Assembly: GCF_038900095.1 (NCBI RefSeq)
Contig: NZ_JBBMQQ010000002.1
Location: forward strand, 124,001-188,000
Length of the DNA stretch: 64,000 nt
Origin: Hoeflea sp038900095
GTDB taxonomy: Bacteria > Pseudomonadota > Alphaproteobacteria > Rhizobiales > Rhizobiaceae
Direction of reading: 5' to 3'
Below, in pieces: positions 26,787-35,651 of this stretch. The notes under the pieces are model-generated. The model ran no database searches and was not told the origin of the DNA. It was given only the letters and a program-made list of their open reading frames with translations. The translations under genes were made by a program, and so were the position numbers. Each line of letters begins with the position of its first letter. Within the stretch, counting starts at the first letter, position 1.

Positions 26787-27629
26787 ATGCAGTTTGAAGG
26801 CACATCCGCCTATGTCGCGGAAAAGGATCTCACCGTTGCGGTCAACGCGGCGATCCGGCTCGAGCGGCCGCTCCTGGTCAAGGGCGAGCCCGGCACCGGC
26901 AAGACGGAACTTGCCGTGCAGATCGCCAAGGCGCTGGGACTGGAGCTGATCGAATGGTCGGTGAAATCCACCACCAAAGCACAACAGGGGCTCTACGAAT
27001 ACGATGCCGTCAGCCGTCTGCGCGACAGCCAGCTTGGCGACGAGCGCGTCAATGATGTGGCCAACTACATCCGCCGCGGCAAGCTGTGGGAAGCCTTTGC
27101 GTCCGAGAAGAAAACGGTGCTGCTGATCGACGAGATCGACAAGGCGGATATCGAGTTCCCGAACGACCTGCTGCAGGAACTCGACCGGATGGAGTTCTAT
27201 GTCTACGAGACCGGCGAGACAATCCGGGCCAAGCAGCGGCCGATTGTCATCATCACCTCGAACAACGAGAAGGAACTGCCCGATGCGTTCCTTCGCCGCT
27301 GTTTCTTCCATTACATCCGCTTTCCCGACATGGAGACGCTGCAACGCATTGTCGATGTGCATTACCCGGGCATCAAGCAGACCCTGGTCAGGGAGGCCCT
27401 GGCCCAGTTCTACGAGATCCGCGAGACGGCGGGGCTGAAAAAGAAGCCTTCGACATCCGAGGCTCTCGACTGGATCCGGCTTCTGGTGGCTGATGACGTG
27501 GAGCCGGAAACGCTTCGCGGAGACGCCAAGAATGCGCTGCCGAAACTGCACGGGGCGCTTTTGAAAAACGAGCAGGATGTGCACCTGTTCGAGCGGCTGG
27601 CGTTTTTGGCCCGGCAGCGCGGAAATTAG
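26787..27629 (+). CDS. MoxR-family AAA+ ATPase
   Basis: 280-residue AAA+ ATPase of the MoxR group (CbbQ/NorQ-like chaperones). Walker A is GEPGTGKTEL (about 32-41), Walker B VLLIDEIDKAD, sensor 1 ITSNNEKELPDAFLRR with the arginine finger nearby. ATG 26787 follows GGAGGA; a reading from 26613 adds an implausible leader. MoxR ATPases work with a VWA-domain partner to insert cofactors or remodel complexes. The likely partner is the VWA gene at 31303, 3.7 kb downstream with other genes between them. Confidence 0.92.
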   Translation: MQFEGTSAYVAEKDLTVAVNAAIRLERPLLVKGEPGTGKTELAVQIAKALGLELIEWSVKSTTKAQQGLYEYDAVSRLRDSQLGDERVNDVANYIRRGKLWEAFASEKKTVLLIDEIDKADIEFPNDLLQELDRMEFYVYETGETIRAKQRPIVIITSNNEKELPDAFLRRCFFHYIRFPDMETLQRIVDVHYPGIKQTLVREALAQFYEIRETAGLKKKPSTSEALDWIRLLVADDVEPETLRGDAKNALPKLHGALLKNEQDVHLFERLAFLARQRGN

Positions 27630-27656
27630 TTAGATCTGGTAATTAATTGGCTAGGT

Positions 27657-28886
27657 TTGGCTGATAGCGTTGGTCCTCCGGACACTCGCGAAAGGCCGAC
27701 CCACTTGCCGTATGCCAACCTGTCATATGAATGGCTCGGGCCAGCAATCTTCGTGTCTGCTGCCGGTGCGTTCCTGCTGTTGTACCTGCATGACCGCAGG
27801 CAGTTGCCGATACTCAGGCTGGCCGGCGCATGGCTCTTGTCGGTGATCGGTTTCGTCGTGGTCATGCTGGTTGATGTCGACCTGCAGCCGGCTTATCAAC
27901 TGGTCATCATGGGGTCGCTTTTCAGCGGCCATTTCCTGTTGGTCTGGGGCGTGGCTTCGCTGATGGGCAAAGATACGCCGTGGCTTCCCATCGGGATCGC
28001 GACATTGCTCGTCCTCGGCGCCGTTTTCTATGCCAATTACCACGGGTCGCTGTTCTGGCTGCGGGTCATAGCCGTCAACGCGTTCACGGCTATCGTGTAC
28101 CTGAGCTGCTGTCAGCTTGTCTGGCGGGCCAGAAGCCACCGGACCGATGTGGTGCTGGCCTCGGTGTTCCTGATCCAGGTGCTGATGTCGGTGAGCCGGA
28201 TTGCCCGGATCGGATTGTCCAACCTGGATCTGTCGACGCACGCCTCCTTCAAGAGTTCCCAGTTTGCCCTGTCGATGCAGACCGAGAACGCGATCTTTGC
28301 CATCATGCTGGGCCTTGCCCTGTTTGCCCGCTACTCCGTGGCGCTGGTGATGCAATTGCAGCGCCATGCGGAAACCGACCCGCTGACCGGCCTGTTCAAC
28401 CGCAGGGCATTCGAAGCCAAGGCGCAGGCACTGCGGACGGCCTCCGAGCCGTTGCCTGCGGGATTGATCATCTGCGATATCGATCACTTCAAACGGGTCA
28501 ATGACAGCCACGGGCACGCGGTCGGCGATCGGACACTGAAGGCGTTTGCCCGGTTGCTGGAACGGGAAACACCCGATGCGGCGATATGTGCCCGGCTCGG
28601 TGGCGAGGAGTTCTGCATTCTGATCGCCGGGCTTGATGAAGAGGCAACACGGCTCCAGGCAATCCATCTCCGTGCTGCCGTGGAACGGTTGCGCATTGTC
28701 CTCAATACCGGGCACCTGAGACTGACAGCGAGTTTCGGATACAGCGCGCTCGATGCCGGGGACGAGCTGTGGACCGCGGTGTCCGCCGCCGATGCGGCGG
28801 TCTATCAGGCAAAGAATGACGGCCGCAATCTGGTGCGGGGAATTGCATCGCCGGTGGCGAAAACCGGGCAGGCCAAATTGGCCTGA
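27657..28886 (+). CDS. Membrane-bound diguanylate cyclase (GGDEF)
   Basis: Up to 409 residues. The N-terminal half has about six membrane segments, from about residue 28 (LGPAIFVSAAGAFLLLYLHD) to ~225. The C-terminal GGDEF domain includes DPLTGLFNRRAFE, ICDIDHFKRVND and the active-site RLGGEEFCIL, where GGEEF is an active variant. No inhibitory RxxD is seen in the usual place just before the active site. It would make cyclic di-GMP in response to a membrane signal. The start is uncertain: TTG 27657 or TTG 27705, neither with a strong ribosome site. Confidence 0.88.
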   Translation: MADSVGPPDTRERPTHLPYANLSYEWLGPAIFVSAAGAFLLLYLHDRRQLPILRLAGAWLLSVIGFVVVMLVDVDLQPAYQLVIMGSLFSGHFLLVWGVASLMGKDTPWLPIGIATLLVLGAVFYANYHGSLFWLRVIAVNAFTAIVYLSCCQLVWRARSHRTDVVLASVFLIQVLMSVSRIARIGLSNLDLSTHASFKSSQFALSMQTENAIFAIMLGLALFARYSVALVMQLQRHAETDPLTGLFNRRAFEAKAQALRTASEPLPAGLIICDIDHFKRVNDSHGHAVGDRTLKAFARLLERETPDAAICARLGGEEFCILIAGLDEEATRLQAIHLRAAVERLRIVLNTGHLRLTASFGYSALDAGDELWTAVSAADAAVYQAKNDGRNLVRGIASPVAKTGQAKLA

Positions 28887-29000
28887 GTGCAGCTGTCGCT
28901 GGCTTCGTGACATGCATTCAAGTCCGCCGTGGCGGACCGTGAACGGGCGTCATTGACACGAGATTGACCTTGCAGGCGCACGTCACTAAATTGGTTTTTG

Positions 29001-29048
29001 TGGTGATTTGGCCGGCCGGCTTGCAGCCACGTTAAACAACTCGCTAAA
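29001..29048 (+). ncRNA. SAM-II riboswitch of metA
   Basis: TGGTGATTTGGCCGGCCGGC, then TTGCAGCCACGTTAAACAAC and TCGCTAAA match the SAM-II pseudoknot consensus almost base for base. It lies 78 bp before the metA start, where this riboswitch class is typically found in alphaproteobacteria. It should lower metA expression when S-adenosylmethionine is abundant. Confidence 0.95.
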
Positions 29049-29125
29049 TGGCCGACGGGGCGCGTTCCCACCGGACCGGTAGCGTTGTATTCGCGGCCGG
29101 TTTTTTTGTTGGAGCTGAAAGCGTC

Positions 29126-30064
29126 ATGCCAATCCGTATCCCCGATGGTCTTCCCGCCCGCGACGCGCTTGTGCGTGAAGGCGTGCAAATCATGGATGAA
29201 TCAATTGCCGTGCGGCAGGATATACGTCCGTTGCACATCGGGCTTTTGAACCTGATGCCCAACAAGATCGCCACGGAAACGCAGATTGCGCGGTTGATCG
29301 GGGCTTCGCCGCTTCAGGTGGAGCTGACGCTGGTGCGGATCGGCTCGCACGTTGCGAAGAACACCTCGGAAGAGCACCTGATCAATTTCTATCACACCTG
29401 GGACGAGGTGAAGCACCGCAAGTTCGACGGCTTCATCATCACCGGTGCGCCGATCGAGACACTGCCATTCGAGGACGTGACCTACTGGCAGGAGATGGAG
29501 CAGATCCTCGACTGGACGACGACGCATGTCCATTCCAGTTTCTTTGTCTGCTGGGGGGCGATGGCCGCGGCATGGCACTTCCACAGAGTGCCAAAGCGCG
29601 CGCTTGAGGAGAAGGCGTTCGGAGTCTACCGGCACCGCAATCTCAATCCTGCATCGCCCTACCTGATGGGGTTCTCGGATGATTTCCAGGTGTCGGTGTC
29701 GCGCTGGACGGAAGTCCGGCGGGAAGATCTGACGCCGGATTTCGATGTGCTGATGGAAAGCGAACAGACCGGTTTGTGCCTGTTGCACGAGGCATTCGCC
29801 AACCGGCTCTATATCTTCAACCACATCGAATATGATTCCGGCACGCTTGCGGAGGAGTATTTCCGTGATGTGAAGGCGGGTACGTCGATCAAGCCGCCGG
29901 CGAACTATTTTCCCGATGACAACCCGGACAAGAAGCCGTCGAACCGATGGCGCAGCCATGCCTTCCTGTTGTTCGGCAACTGGATCAACCAGGTTTATCA
30001 AACCACGCCGTTCGACATGGAAGATATCGGCGAGGACCGGTCATTGGCAGATTCCGGGGAGTGA
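29126..30064 (+). CDS. metA: Homoserine O-acetyltransferase (MetA type)
   Basis: 312-residue MetA-fold acyltransferase that activates homoserine for methionine synthesis. The catalytic C142 is in SSFFVCWGAMAAAW and the His-Glu pair lies in FNHIEYDSGTL. Residue 111 is glutamate (GAPIETLPFEDV); a Glu here selects acetyl-CoA whereas E. coli has Gly and uses succinyl-CoA, so O-acetylation is expected despite the common name succinyltransferase. ATG 29126 follows GGAGCTG; a reading from 29048 would begin inside the SAM-II element and is rejected. Regulation is by the riboswitch upstream. Confidence 0.95.
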   Translation: MPIRIPDGLPARDALVREGVQIMDESIAVRQDIRPLHIGLLNLMPNKIATETQIARLIGASPLQVELTLVRIGSHVAKNTSEEHLINFYHTWDEVKHRKFDGFIITGAPIETLPFEDVTYWQEMEQILDWTTTHVHSSFFVCWGAMAAAWHFHRVPKRALEEKAFGVYRHRNLNPASPYLMGFSDDFQVSVSRWTEVRREDLTPDFDVLMESEQTGLCLLHEAFANRLYIFNHIEYDSGTLAEEYFRDVKAGTSIKPPANYFPDDNPDKKPSNRWRSHAFLLFGNWINQVYQTTPFDMEDIGEDRSLADSGE

Positions 30065-30068
30065 ATGG

Positions 30069-30533
30069 ATGACCGGAAAAGTTGAAATCCGGCCGATTGT
30101 GGCTGCCGATGAACCCGAATGGCGCCGGCTGTGGACGTCCTATCTGGAATTCTACGAATCCACGGTTCCGGAAGAGGTCTACCAGACCACGCTGTCGCGG
30201 ATTGTTGGCGCGCACACAGTTGGCGAAGCATCGTTTTACGAGCCGCGCGGCCTGCTGGCACTGGTGGATGGCAAGCCCGCCGGCCTGGTGCACTATTTCT
30301 ATCACCGGCATGGCTGGAAGATCGAGCCGGTTTGCTATCTTCAAGATCTTTACGCGGCGCCGGAGGTTCGTGGCACCGGCCTCGGCCGGGCCCTGATCGA
30401 GGCGGTCTATGCGCAAGCCGATGCCGATGGTTGCCCGAGCGTCTACTGGATGACGCAGGAGTTCAACGCGACCGCGCGCAAACTCTATGACCGCATTGCC
30501 ACCCTGACGCCGTTCGTCAAGTACAGCCGCTAA
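30069..30533 (+). CDS. GNAT-family N-acetyltransferase
   Basis: 154-residue acetyltransferase. The GNAT core is visible as EIRPIVAADEPEWRRLWTSY at the start, CYLQDLYAAPEVRGTGLGRA with the acetyl-CoA binding V-R-G-x-G-x-G-x-A motif (about 96-104), and the C-terminal NATARKLYDRI segment. It begins 4 bp after metA and may be co-transcribed with it, hence possibly under the SAM-II switch. The substrate is unknown. Confidence 0.87.
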   Translation: MTGKVEIRPIVAADEPEWRRLWTSYLEFYESTVPEEVYQTTLSRIVGAHTVGEASFYEPRGLLALVDGKPAGLVHYFYHRHGWKIEPVCYLQDLYAAPEVRGTGLGRALIEAVYAQADADGCPSVYWMTQEFNATARKLYDRIATLTPFVKYSR

Positions 30534-30564
30534 CATGGCTTGATGCCGCACACTTGAACATGTG

Positions 30565-30600
30565 GGCTATTTTGGCTATTTTGGCTAAAATGGCCAAACC
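30565..30600. promoter_or_regulatory. Iterated operator in front of phd-doc
   Basis: GGCTATTTT occurs twice in tandem (30565-30582), followed by GGCTAAAAT and GGCCAAA. The run contains inverted arms ATTTT-N4-AAAAT (30578-30591) and TTTGGC/GCCAAA. It lies 27 bp before the antitoxin start. Phd-Doc systems autorepress through such repeated sites. Confidence 0.55.
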
Positions 30601-30626
30601 GGCTGTTCATTGAATGGAGAGCGGCT

Positions 30627-30857
30627 ATGAAAGTCATGCAGGCAAGTGAAGCCAAGAACCGGTTCGGCGAACTCCTGGAAGCGTCGGGAAATGAACCCGT
30701 TGCCATTCGCAAGAATGGCCGGGATATCCGGGTCATTCTGTCAACGGAAGAATACGAGCGGCTCACCGGCGGCAATTCGGTCGATCCGAAGGTTCAGACA
30801 TCGTTGGAACGCAGCATGAAGCGCTGGAACAAAGTGTATGAAGCACTGGCCAAGTAG
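30627..30857 (+). CDS. phd: Antitoxin, Phd/YefM family
   Basis: 76-residue antitoxin. The N-terminal Phd/YefM DNA-binding fold has MKVMQASEAKNRFGELLEAS, EPVAIRKNGRDIRVILSTEE; the C-terminal ~25 residues (TSLERSMKRWNKVYEALAK) would fold on the toxin. GGAGA precedes the start. The Doc-type toxin gene follows after 3 bp, the standard antitoxin-first order. Confidence 0.92.
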   Translation: MKVMQASEAKNRFGELLEASGNEPVAIRKNGRDIRVILSTEEYERLTGGNSVDPKVQTSLERSMKRWNKVYEALAK

Positions 30858-30860
30858 GCC

Positions 30861-31232
30861 ATGCGATATCTTACTCTTCACGAAGCGCTCCACGTCCACG
30901 CCATGTTGCTCAAGGCCTATGGCGGTGCGCCGGGAATCCGGGATCGAGGGCTTATCGAGGCCGCGCTCCTGCGGCCACAGACTGGCTATTATACTGATCT
31001 GATTGAAGAGGCGGCGGCGCTTTGGGAGAGCCTTGCCATGAATCATGGCTTCGTCGATGGCAACAAGCGTGTTGGGTTTGCATGCATGGAAATTTTCCTG
31101 GACCTCAATGGTCTTGAACTTACCGCCGGTGAGGATGAAACAATTCGGTTCATTTATGAGCGACTTGAATCCGGAACCTTCACCAAGGATACTCTCGACG
31201 TCTGGCTCAGAGCGAACACGGCTTCGATCTGA
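30861..31232 (+). CDS. doc: Toxin, Doc family (Fic fold)
   Basis: 123-residue Doc-type toxin. The Fic motif is HGFVDGNKRVGF (62-73), with the Doc signature H-x-F-x-D-G-N-K-R that in phage P1 Doc phosphorylates EF-Tu. The N-terminal LTLHEALHVHAMLLKAYGG and RDRGLIEAALLRPQ are also family features. All key residues are intact, so it should be active and held by Phd. The pair is inserted between metA/GNAT and the VWA gene. Confidence 0.93.
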   Translation: MRYLTLHEALHVHAMLLKAYGGAPGIRDRGLIEAALLRPQTGYYTDLIEEAAALWESLAMNHGFVDGNKRVGFACMEIFLDLNGLELTAGEDETIRFIYERLESGTFTKDTLDVWLRANTASI

Positions 31233-31302
31233 AAAACTGTGATCGCTGAACAGTCGCTAAACCGGTTGGCAACCGAAGTGCATTGTGGCTATTGTCGCGC
31301 GC

Positions 31303-32487
31303 ATGTTTCTGCCATTTTTTCTTGAGCTCAAAGCCGCCAGAATTCCGGTCTCGCTGCGTGAATACCTCACCCTGATCGAAGGATTGGAGGCGGGGCTGTC
31401 GCGGTACGATGTCGAGGGTTTCTATTACCTGGCGCGCTCGGCGCTGGTGAAGGACGAGCGTCACATCGACCGGTTCGACCAGGTGTTTTCGCACTATTTC
31501 CGCGGTGTCGAGGCAATCGGCGGCGAGGGTGGCGTGGATGCACGCAACCTGCCCGAGGAATGGCTCCGGCGGATGGCCGAGAAGCACCTGGACGAGAACG
31601 AGAAGAAGCTGATCGAAAGCCTTGGCGGGTTCGAAAAGCTGATGGAAACGCTCAAGGAGCGGCTTGAAGAGCAGCAGAAGCGGCACCAGGGCGGATCGAA
31701 ATGGATCGGTACCGCAGGCACCTCGCCGTTTGGCGCCTATGGCTACAATCCCGAAGGCGTGCGGATCGGCCAGGACGAGAGCCGTCACCGGCGTGCGGTC
31801 AAGGTCTGGGACAAGCGCGAATTCAGAAACCTCGACGACACGGTGGAGCTTGGCACCCGCAACATCAAGGTGGCGCTGAGACGGCTCAGGCGCTGGGTGC
31901 GCGAGGGCGCGGCTGATGAATTCGACCTTCCCGCCACCATCCAGTCAACGGCGGAACATGGCTGGCTTGACGTCAAGACCCGGCCGGAACGGCGCAACGC
32001 GGTCAAGCTTCTGATGTTTTTCGATGTCGGCGGTTCGATGGATGATCACATCAAGGTGGTCGAAGAGCTGTTCTCGGCGGCCCGCGCCGAATTCCGGCAC
32101 ATGGAATATTTCTATTTCCACAATTGCCTCTATGAGGGCGTTTGGCGCGACAACCGCCGGCGGCGCCAGGAATTGCTGCCGACCGAGGAAGTGCTGCGCA
32201 CCTACGGATCGGACTACCGGGTGATCTTCGTCGGCGATGCGGCGATGAGCCCCTACGAGATTGTCTCGACGGGGGGATCGGTGGAGCACTGGAACGAGGA
32301 GCCCGGCCAGGTCTGGCTCACGCGCGTGCTCAATCATTTCCACAAGGTGGCCTGGCTCAACCCGACACCGGAAGCTTACTGGGCGCATACCCACTCCACG
32401 GCGCTGATCCGGCACCTGTTCGGGGACAGGATGTTTCCGATGACGCTTGCCGGGCTCGAAGCAGCGACGCGTCAGCTGACACGCTGA
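31303..32487 (+). CDS. VWA (CoxE-like) domain protein, likely MoxR partner
   Basis: 394-residue protein. The N-terminal part (FFLELKAARIPVSLREYLTL) and the long charged segment to ~150 match the CoxE-like group. The VWA-like domain begins around VKLLMFFDVGGSMDDHIKVV (about 226-245), where the MIDAS motif D-x-S-x-S reads D-V-G-G-S, a changed metal site that is usual for this subfamily, and includes RVIFVGDAAMSP. ATG 31303 gives the common start MFLPFFLELK. Such proteins pair with MoxR ATPases; here the ATPase gene lies at 26787. Confidence 0.88.
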   Translation: MFLPFFLELKAARIPVSLREYLTLIEGLEAGLSRYDVEGFYYLARSALVKDERHIDRFDQVFSHYFRGVEAIGGEGGVDARNLPEEWLRRMAEKHLDENEKKLIESLGGFEKLMETLKERLEEQQKRHQGGSKWIGTAGTSPFGAYGYNPEGVRIGQDESRHRRAVKVWDKREFRNLDDTVELGTRNIKVALRRLRRWVREGAADEFDLPATIQSTAEHGWLDVKTRPERRNAVKLLMFFDVGGSMDDHIKVVEELFSAARAEFRHMEYFYFHNCLYEGVWRDNRRRRQELLPTEEVLRTYGSDYRVIFVGDAAMSPYEIVSTGGSVEHWNEEPGQVWLTRVLNHFHKVAWLNPTPEAYWAHTHSTALIRHLFGDRMFPMTLAGLEAATRQLTR

Positions 32488-32565
32488 GGCGCTCTTGCGC
32501 CGCGAGCCAAACCGGGCCATGCCATTCTCCGGAATCATTGCCACCTGATCAACGGGAGAGACAGC

Positions 32566-33576
32566 ATGACGATTGAAGCTTTCGGCCAGACTGCGGAAGG
32601 TGAGACCGTCCACCGGGTCACGATCAAGGGCGGCGGATTGACTGCGAAGATCATGACCTGGGGGGCGACGCTGCAGGATCTCAGGCTGGACGGTCATGCC
32701 TCGCCACTGACGCTGGGGTTTCCCGATTTCGAGAGCTATCCAGCCCATTCGCCCTATTTCGGCCAGACTGCGGGCCGGCATGCCAACCGGATCGCCGGCG
32801 GACGCTTCGTTCTTGATGGGGTCGCCTACCAGCTCGAATGCAACGAGCGCGGCATCAACCACCTGCATGGCGGCAGCGCCGGGATCGCCAAGCGGGTGTG
32901 GACACTGGAAAGCCACGGTGCGGACCATGCGGTGTTCTCGATCATCGATCCGGACGGCCAGTCGGGCTATCCCGGCACGGTGAAAATCGAGGCGCGCTAC
33001 GAGCTTCGTGCCGGTGGCTGCATGGCCATCACCTACACCAGCGTTACCGACCGGCCGACGCTGGTCAACATTGCCCATCACAGCTATTTCACCCTCGATG
33101 ACGCCGATGACATTCTCGATCACGAACTGATGATTGCCGCGGACCATTACCTGCCGGTCGATGCGAACCAGATTCCCACCGGCGAAATTCGGGATGTGGA
33201 TGGCACGGATTTCGATTTCCGCGACTTGCGGGCTATCCGCCGCAACGGGCCGGACGGGCAGGTGGCCTATGATCACAATTTCTGCCTTTCCACCGAGCGG
33301 CAGCCGGTCCGGACAATTGCGCTGGCGCGATCGATGCGTTCGGGGATTGCGATGGAACTTCGTTCAACCGAGCCGGGCCTGCAGTTTTACACCGGTTTCA
33401 AGATCCAGCCTTCCGTTGCCGGACTGACCGGGAAACCCTATCCGGCCTGCGCCGGGTTCTGCCTTGAAACCCAGAGCTGGCCTGACAGCCCCAATCATGA
33501 GGGTTTTGCAGGCGCCGTCTTGCGGCCCGGCGAGACACTGGTCCAGCACACCGAGCATGTGTTCATCCAAAGCTGA
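32566..33576 (+). CDS. galM: Aldose 1-epimerase (mutarotase)
   Basis: 336-residue GalM-type mutarotase. Seen are the substrate-binding GQTAGRHANRIAGG, the NHLHGG motif, HHSYFTLDD containing the catalytic His, and CLETQSWPDSPNHEGF with the catalytic glutamate. It interconverts alpha and beta anomers. GGGAGA precedes the start. It lies just upstream of the first operator-controlled TRAP transporter, so it could be the sulfoquinovose mutarotase of the proposed pathway (compare YihR), though it is upstream of the operator and may be expressed independently. Confidence 0.92.
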   Translation: MTIEAFGQTAEGETVHRVTIKGGGLTAKIMTWGATLQDLRLDGHASPLTLGFPDFESYPAHSPYFGQTAGRHANRIAGGRFVLDGVAYQLECNERGINHLHGGSAGIAKRVWTLESHGADHAVFSIIDPDGQSGYPGTVKIEARYELRAGGCMAITYTSVTDRPTLVNIAHHSYFTLDDADDILDHELMIAADHYLPVDANQIPTGEIRDVDGTDFDFRDLRAIRRNGPDGQVAYDHNFCLSTERQPVRTIALARSMRSGIAMELRSTEPGLQFYTGFKIQPSVAGLTGKPYPACAGFCLETQSWPDSPNHEGFAGAVLRPGETLVQHTEHVFIQS

Positions 33577-33639
33577 AGACAAAACCGGCACGCAGTTCCG
33601 GTCTTGACAGGAGCCGGGAAATAGAAGCCCATAGCGCAA

Positions 33640-33653
33640 GTCTTATATAAGAC
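33640..33653. promoter_or_regulatory. Operator GTCTTATATAAGAC, site 1 (dctQM)
   Basis: Perfect 14-bp palindrome 46 bp before the TRAP small-permease start. It is one of four identical copies in this region; the copy by the GntR gene suggests it is that regulator's binding site. Confidence 0.8.
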
Positions 33654-33698
33654 ACGGTGACGCGCATTGGCTGACGGCCCTGGGGGAGGACCAAGACC

Positions 33699-34286
33699 AT
33701 GACGGTTATTCTGGCGGCGCTCAAACCTCTGGCGGGCTTGAATACCCTGCTTCTGCGCCTGGGCCGCAATTTTGCCTGGATGGCGATGGGGCTGATGGTC
33801 CTGATCATCATCCTGCAGGTGTTTTTCCGCTACATTCTCGGCAATGCGCTGGCCTGGCCGGATGAGGGGGCACGCTTCCTGATGCTGTGGATGACGGCAC
33901 TGATTGCACCGACGGCCTACCGCTGGGGCGGCTTCGTCTCGATCGAGATGGTCAAGGATCTGCTGCCCGCGCGGATCGGGGCGCTTCTCGGGCTGGTGCT
34001 GCTGGCGTTGTCGCTGATCGTGCTTGTCTACGGGTTTCAGCTGGGGCTCAATCACGTCAAGTCGGGGTGGTTGTTCAATTCGAGTTCACTCAAATTGCCG
34101 CTCGAGTTCATGGGGCTGGGCCTGGTGCGGATCAAGCTGGCGTGGATGTACATGTCGCTGCCGGTCGGCCTGTTCATGATGATCCTGGTCAATATCGAAA
34201 TGAGCCTGAAGGCGATCGCCATGCTGGTTGACCCGGACGTGGAGCTGCCTGAGGATCATGACCGTGTGATCGTGGCGGTGGAGTAG
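33699..34286 (+). CDS. TRAP transporter small permease (DctQ type), sulfosugar cluster
   Basis: 195-residue membrane protein with four helices: about 26-47 (FAWMAMGLMVLIIILQVFF), 57-75, 90-110 and 137-165. The DctQ signature R-Y-I-L-G-N-A-L-A-W-P-D-E-x-A-R-F-L is present at about 48-66. It works with the large permease (3-bp gap) and a periplasmic binding protein in sodium-driven solute import. It is the first gene after operator site 1. Confidence 0.92.
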   Translation: MTVILAALKPLAGLNTLLLRLGRNFAWMAMGLMVLIIILQVFFRYILGNALAWPDEGARFLMLWMTALIAPTAYRWGGFVSIEMVKDLLPARIGALLGLVLLALSLIVLVYGFQLGLNHVKSGWLFNSSSLKLPLEFMGLGLVRIKLAWMYMSLPVGLFMMILVNIEMSLKAIAMLVDPDVELPEDHDRVIVAVE

Positions 34287-34289
34287 GCG

Positions 34290-35579
34290 ATGCTGTTTTT
34301 CTTCCTGCCGTTGTTTCTGGTCTTCCTGATGATCGGCCTGCCGGTGTTCTTCGGCATGCTGGCTGCGCCCGGCCTTCTGCTCTGGTTGAATGGCCAGGAG
34401 CGCGATATCGCGCTGCTCTACCGCAATGTCTATACGGGCATGGACTCGTTCCCGCTGATGGCGATTCCGTTCTTCATGCTGGCGGGCGAATTGATGAACC
34501 GGGGTGGCATCACCATGCGGATCGTCGAATTCAGCCAGGCGATGATTGGCCACCTCAAGGGTGGTCTGGCGCATGTCAACATCCTGTCCTCGATGCTGTT
34601 TGCCGGGCTTTCCGGTTCGGCTGTAGCGGATGTCTCGGCGCTTGGATCGATGCTGATCCCGGCGATGGAGAAGAATGGATACACCCGCAAGTTCGCTGCC
34701 GCGGTGACGGCGGCCTCGTCGGTGATCGGGCCGATCATCCCGCCTTCGGGCATCATGATCATCTACGCCTACGTGATGGGGGAATCGGTCGCGGCGCTGT
34801 TTCTGGCGGGCATCGTGCCTGGCATTCTGGTTGGTGTCGGGCTGATGATGGTCGTTGGCTTCCTGGCCAGGCGGCATGATTTTCCCGTCGCCGCCCGGCG
34901 CGCGACATGGCCGGAACGGGGTCAGGCGAGCCTGAAGGCGTTCTTCCCGCTGCTCACCCCGGTGATCATTCTGGGGGGCATTCTGGGCGGTGTGTTCACA
35001 CCGACGGAGGCATCGGCCGTGGCCGCGGTCTACGCCTTCATCGTCTCGCTGTTCATCCTCAAGACCATGGGCTGGGCTGATCTGCCAAAGGTGCTGACGA
35101 AGGCTGCGATGACCACATCGGTGGTGTTGCTGCTGGTGGGGGCGGCGATGGCGTTCAAGACGGTTGTCAGCCTGTCGCACACGCCGGAAATCCTGGCCAA
35201 TTTCATTCTCGGGCTGTCGGACAATCCCTATATCCTGCTGTTCCTGATCAATGTGCTGCTGTTCATTGTCGGAATGTTTCTTGATGCCGGGCCGGCCATC
35301 ATCATCCTCGGGCCGATCCTGGGGCCGATCTTCACCGATCTTGGCGTGCATCCGGTGCATTTCGCCATCATCATGAGCGTCAACCTGACCGTGGGGCTGG
35401 CAACGCCGCCGATGGGGCTTGTGCTGTTCGTCACCTCCAGCGTGTCGGGCGAACGGGTGGAAACCATTGCCAAGGCGATCCTGCCGTTCCTGCTGGTCGA
35501 GGTGGCGGTGATTTTCCTGATCACCTTCATCCCGCAGATATCGCTGTTCGTGCCGCAATTGTTCGGTTTTGCCCGGTGA
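34290..35579 (+). CDS. TRAP transporter large permease (DctM type), sulfosugar cluster
   Basis: 429-residue permease of about 12 membrane helices, full length. Family motifs include PFFMLAGELMNRGGITMRIV, GLSGSAVADVSALGSMLIPA, and ASSVIGPIIPPSGIMIIYAY in the first half and LGPILGPIFTDLGVHPVHFA in the second. It probably imports an organic acid or acidic sugar. Sulfoquinovose or a glycoside of it is proposed from the neighbourhood; this cannot be read from the protein itself. Confidence 0.94.
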   Translation: MLFFFLPLFLVFLMIGLPVFFGMLAAPGLLLWLNGQERDIALLYRNVYTGMDSFPLMAIPFFMLAGELMNRGGITMRIVEFSQAMIGHLKGGLAHVNILSSMLFAGLSGSAVADVSALGSMLIPAMEKNGYTRKFAAAVTAASSVIGPIIPPSGIMIIYAYVMGESVAALFLAGIVPGILVGVGLMMVVGFLARRHDFPVAARRATWPERGQASLKAFFPLLTPVIILGGILGGVFTPTEASAVAAVYAFIVSLFILKTMGWADLPKVLTKAAMTTSVVLLLVGAAMAFKTVVSLSHTPEILANFILGLSDNPYILLFLINVLLFIVGMFLDAGPAIIILGPILGPIFTDLGVHPVHFAIIMSVNLTVGLATPPMGLVLFVTSSVSGERVETIAKAILPFLLVEVAVIFLITFIPQISLFVPQLFGFAR

Positions 35580-35651
35580 GTGTCATGCGGGCGACATCGA
35601 AGTTCTGCCAAGACGTGCGATTGACAAGACCGGAACCGTCATCAATCTTGT

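Noticed and set aside
30627..32487. Genomic island border at the toxin-antitoxin genes
   Set aside because: No integrase, direct repeats or tRNA next to it; the only tRNA is at 59500.
34086..35558. 490-codon minus-strand open frame opposite the TRAP large permease
   Set aside because: Very rich in His, Arg, Gln and Asp, the expected mirror of a hydrophobic membrane protein.
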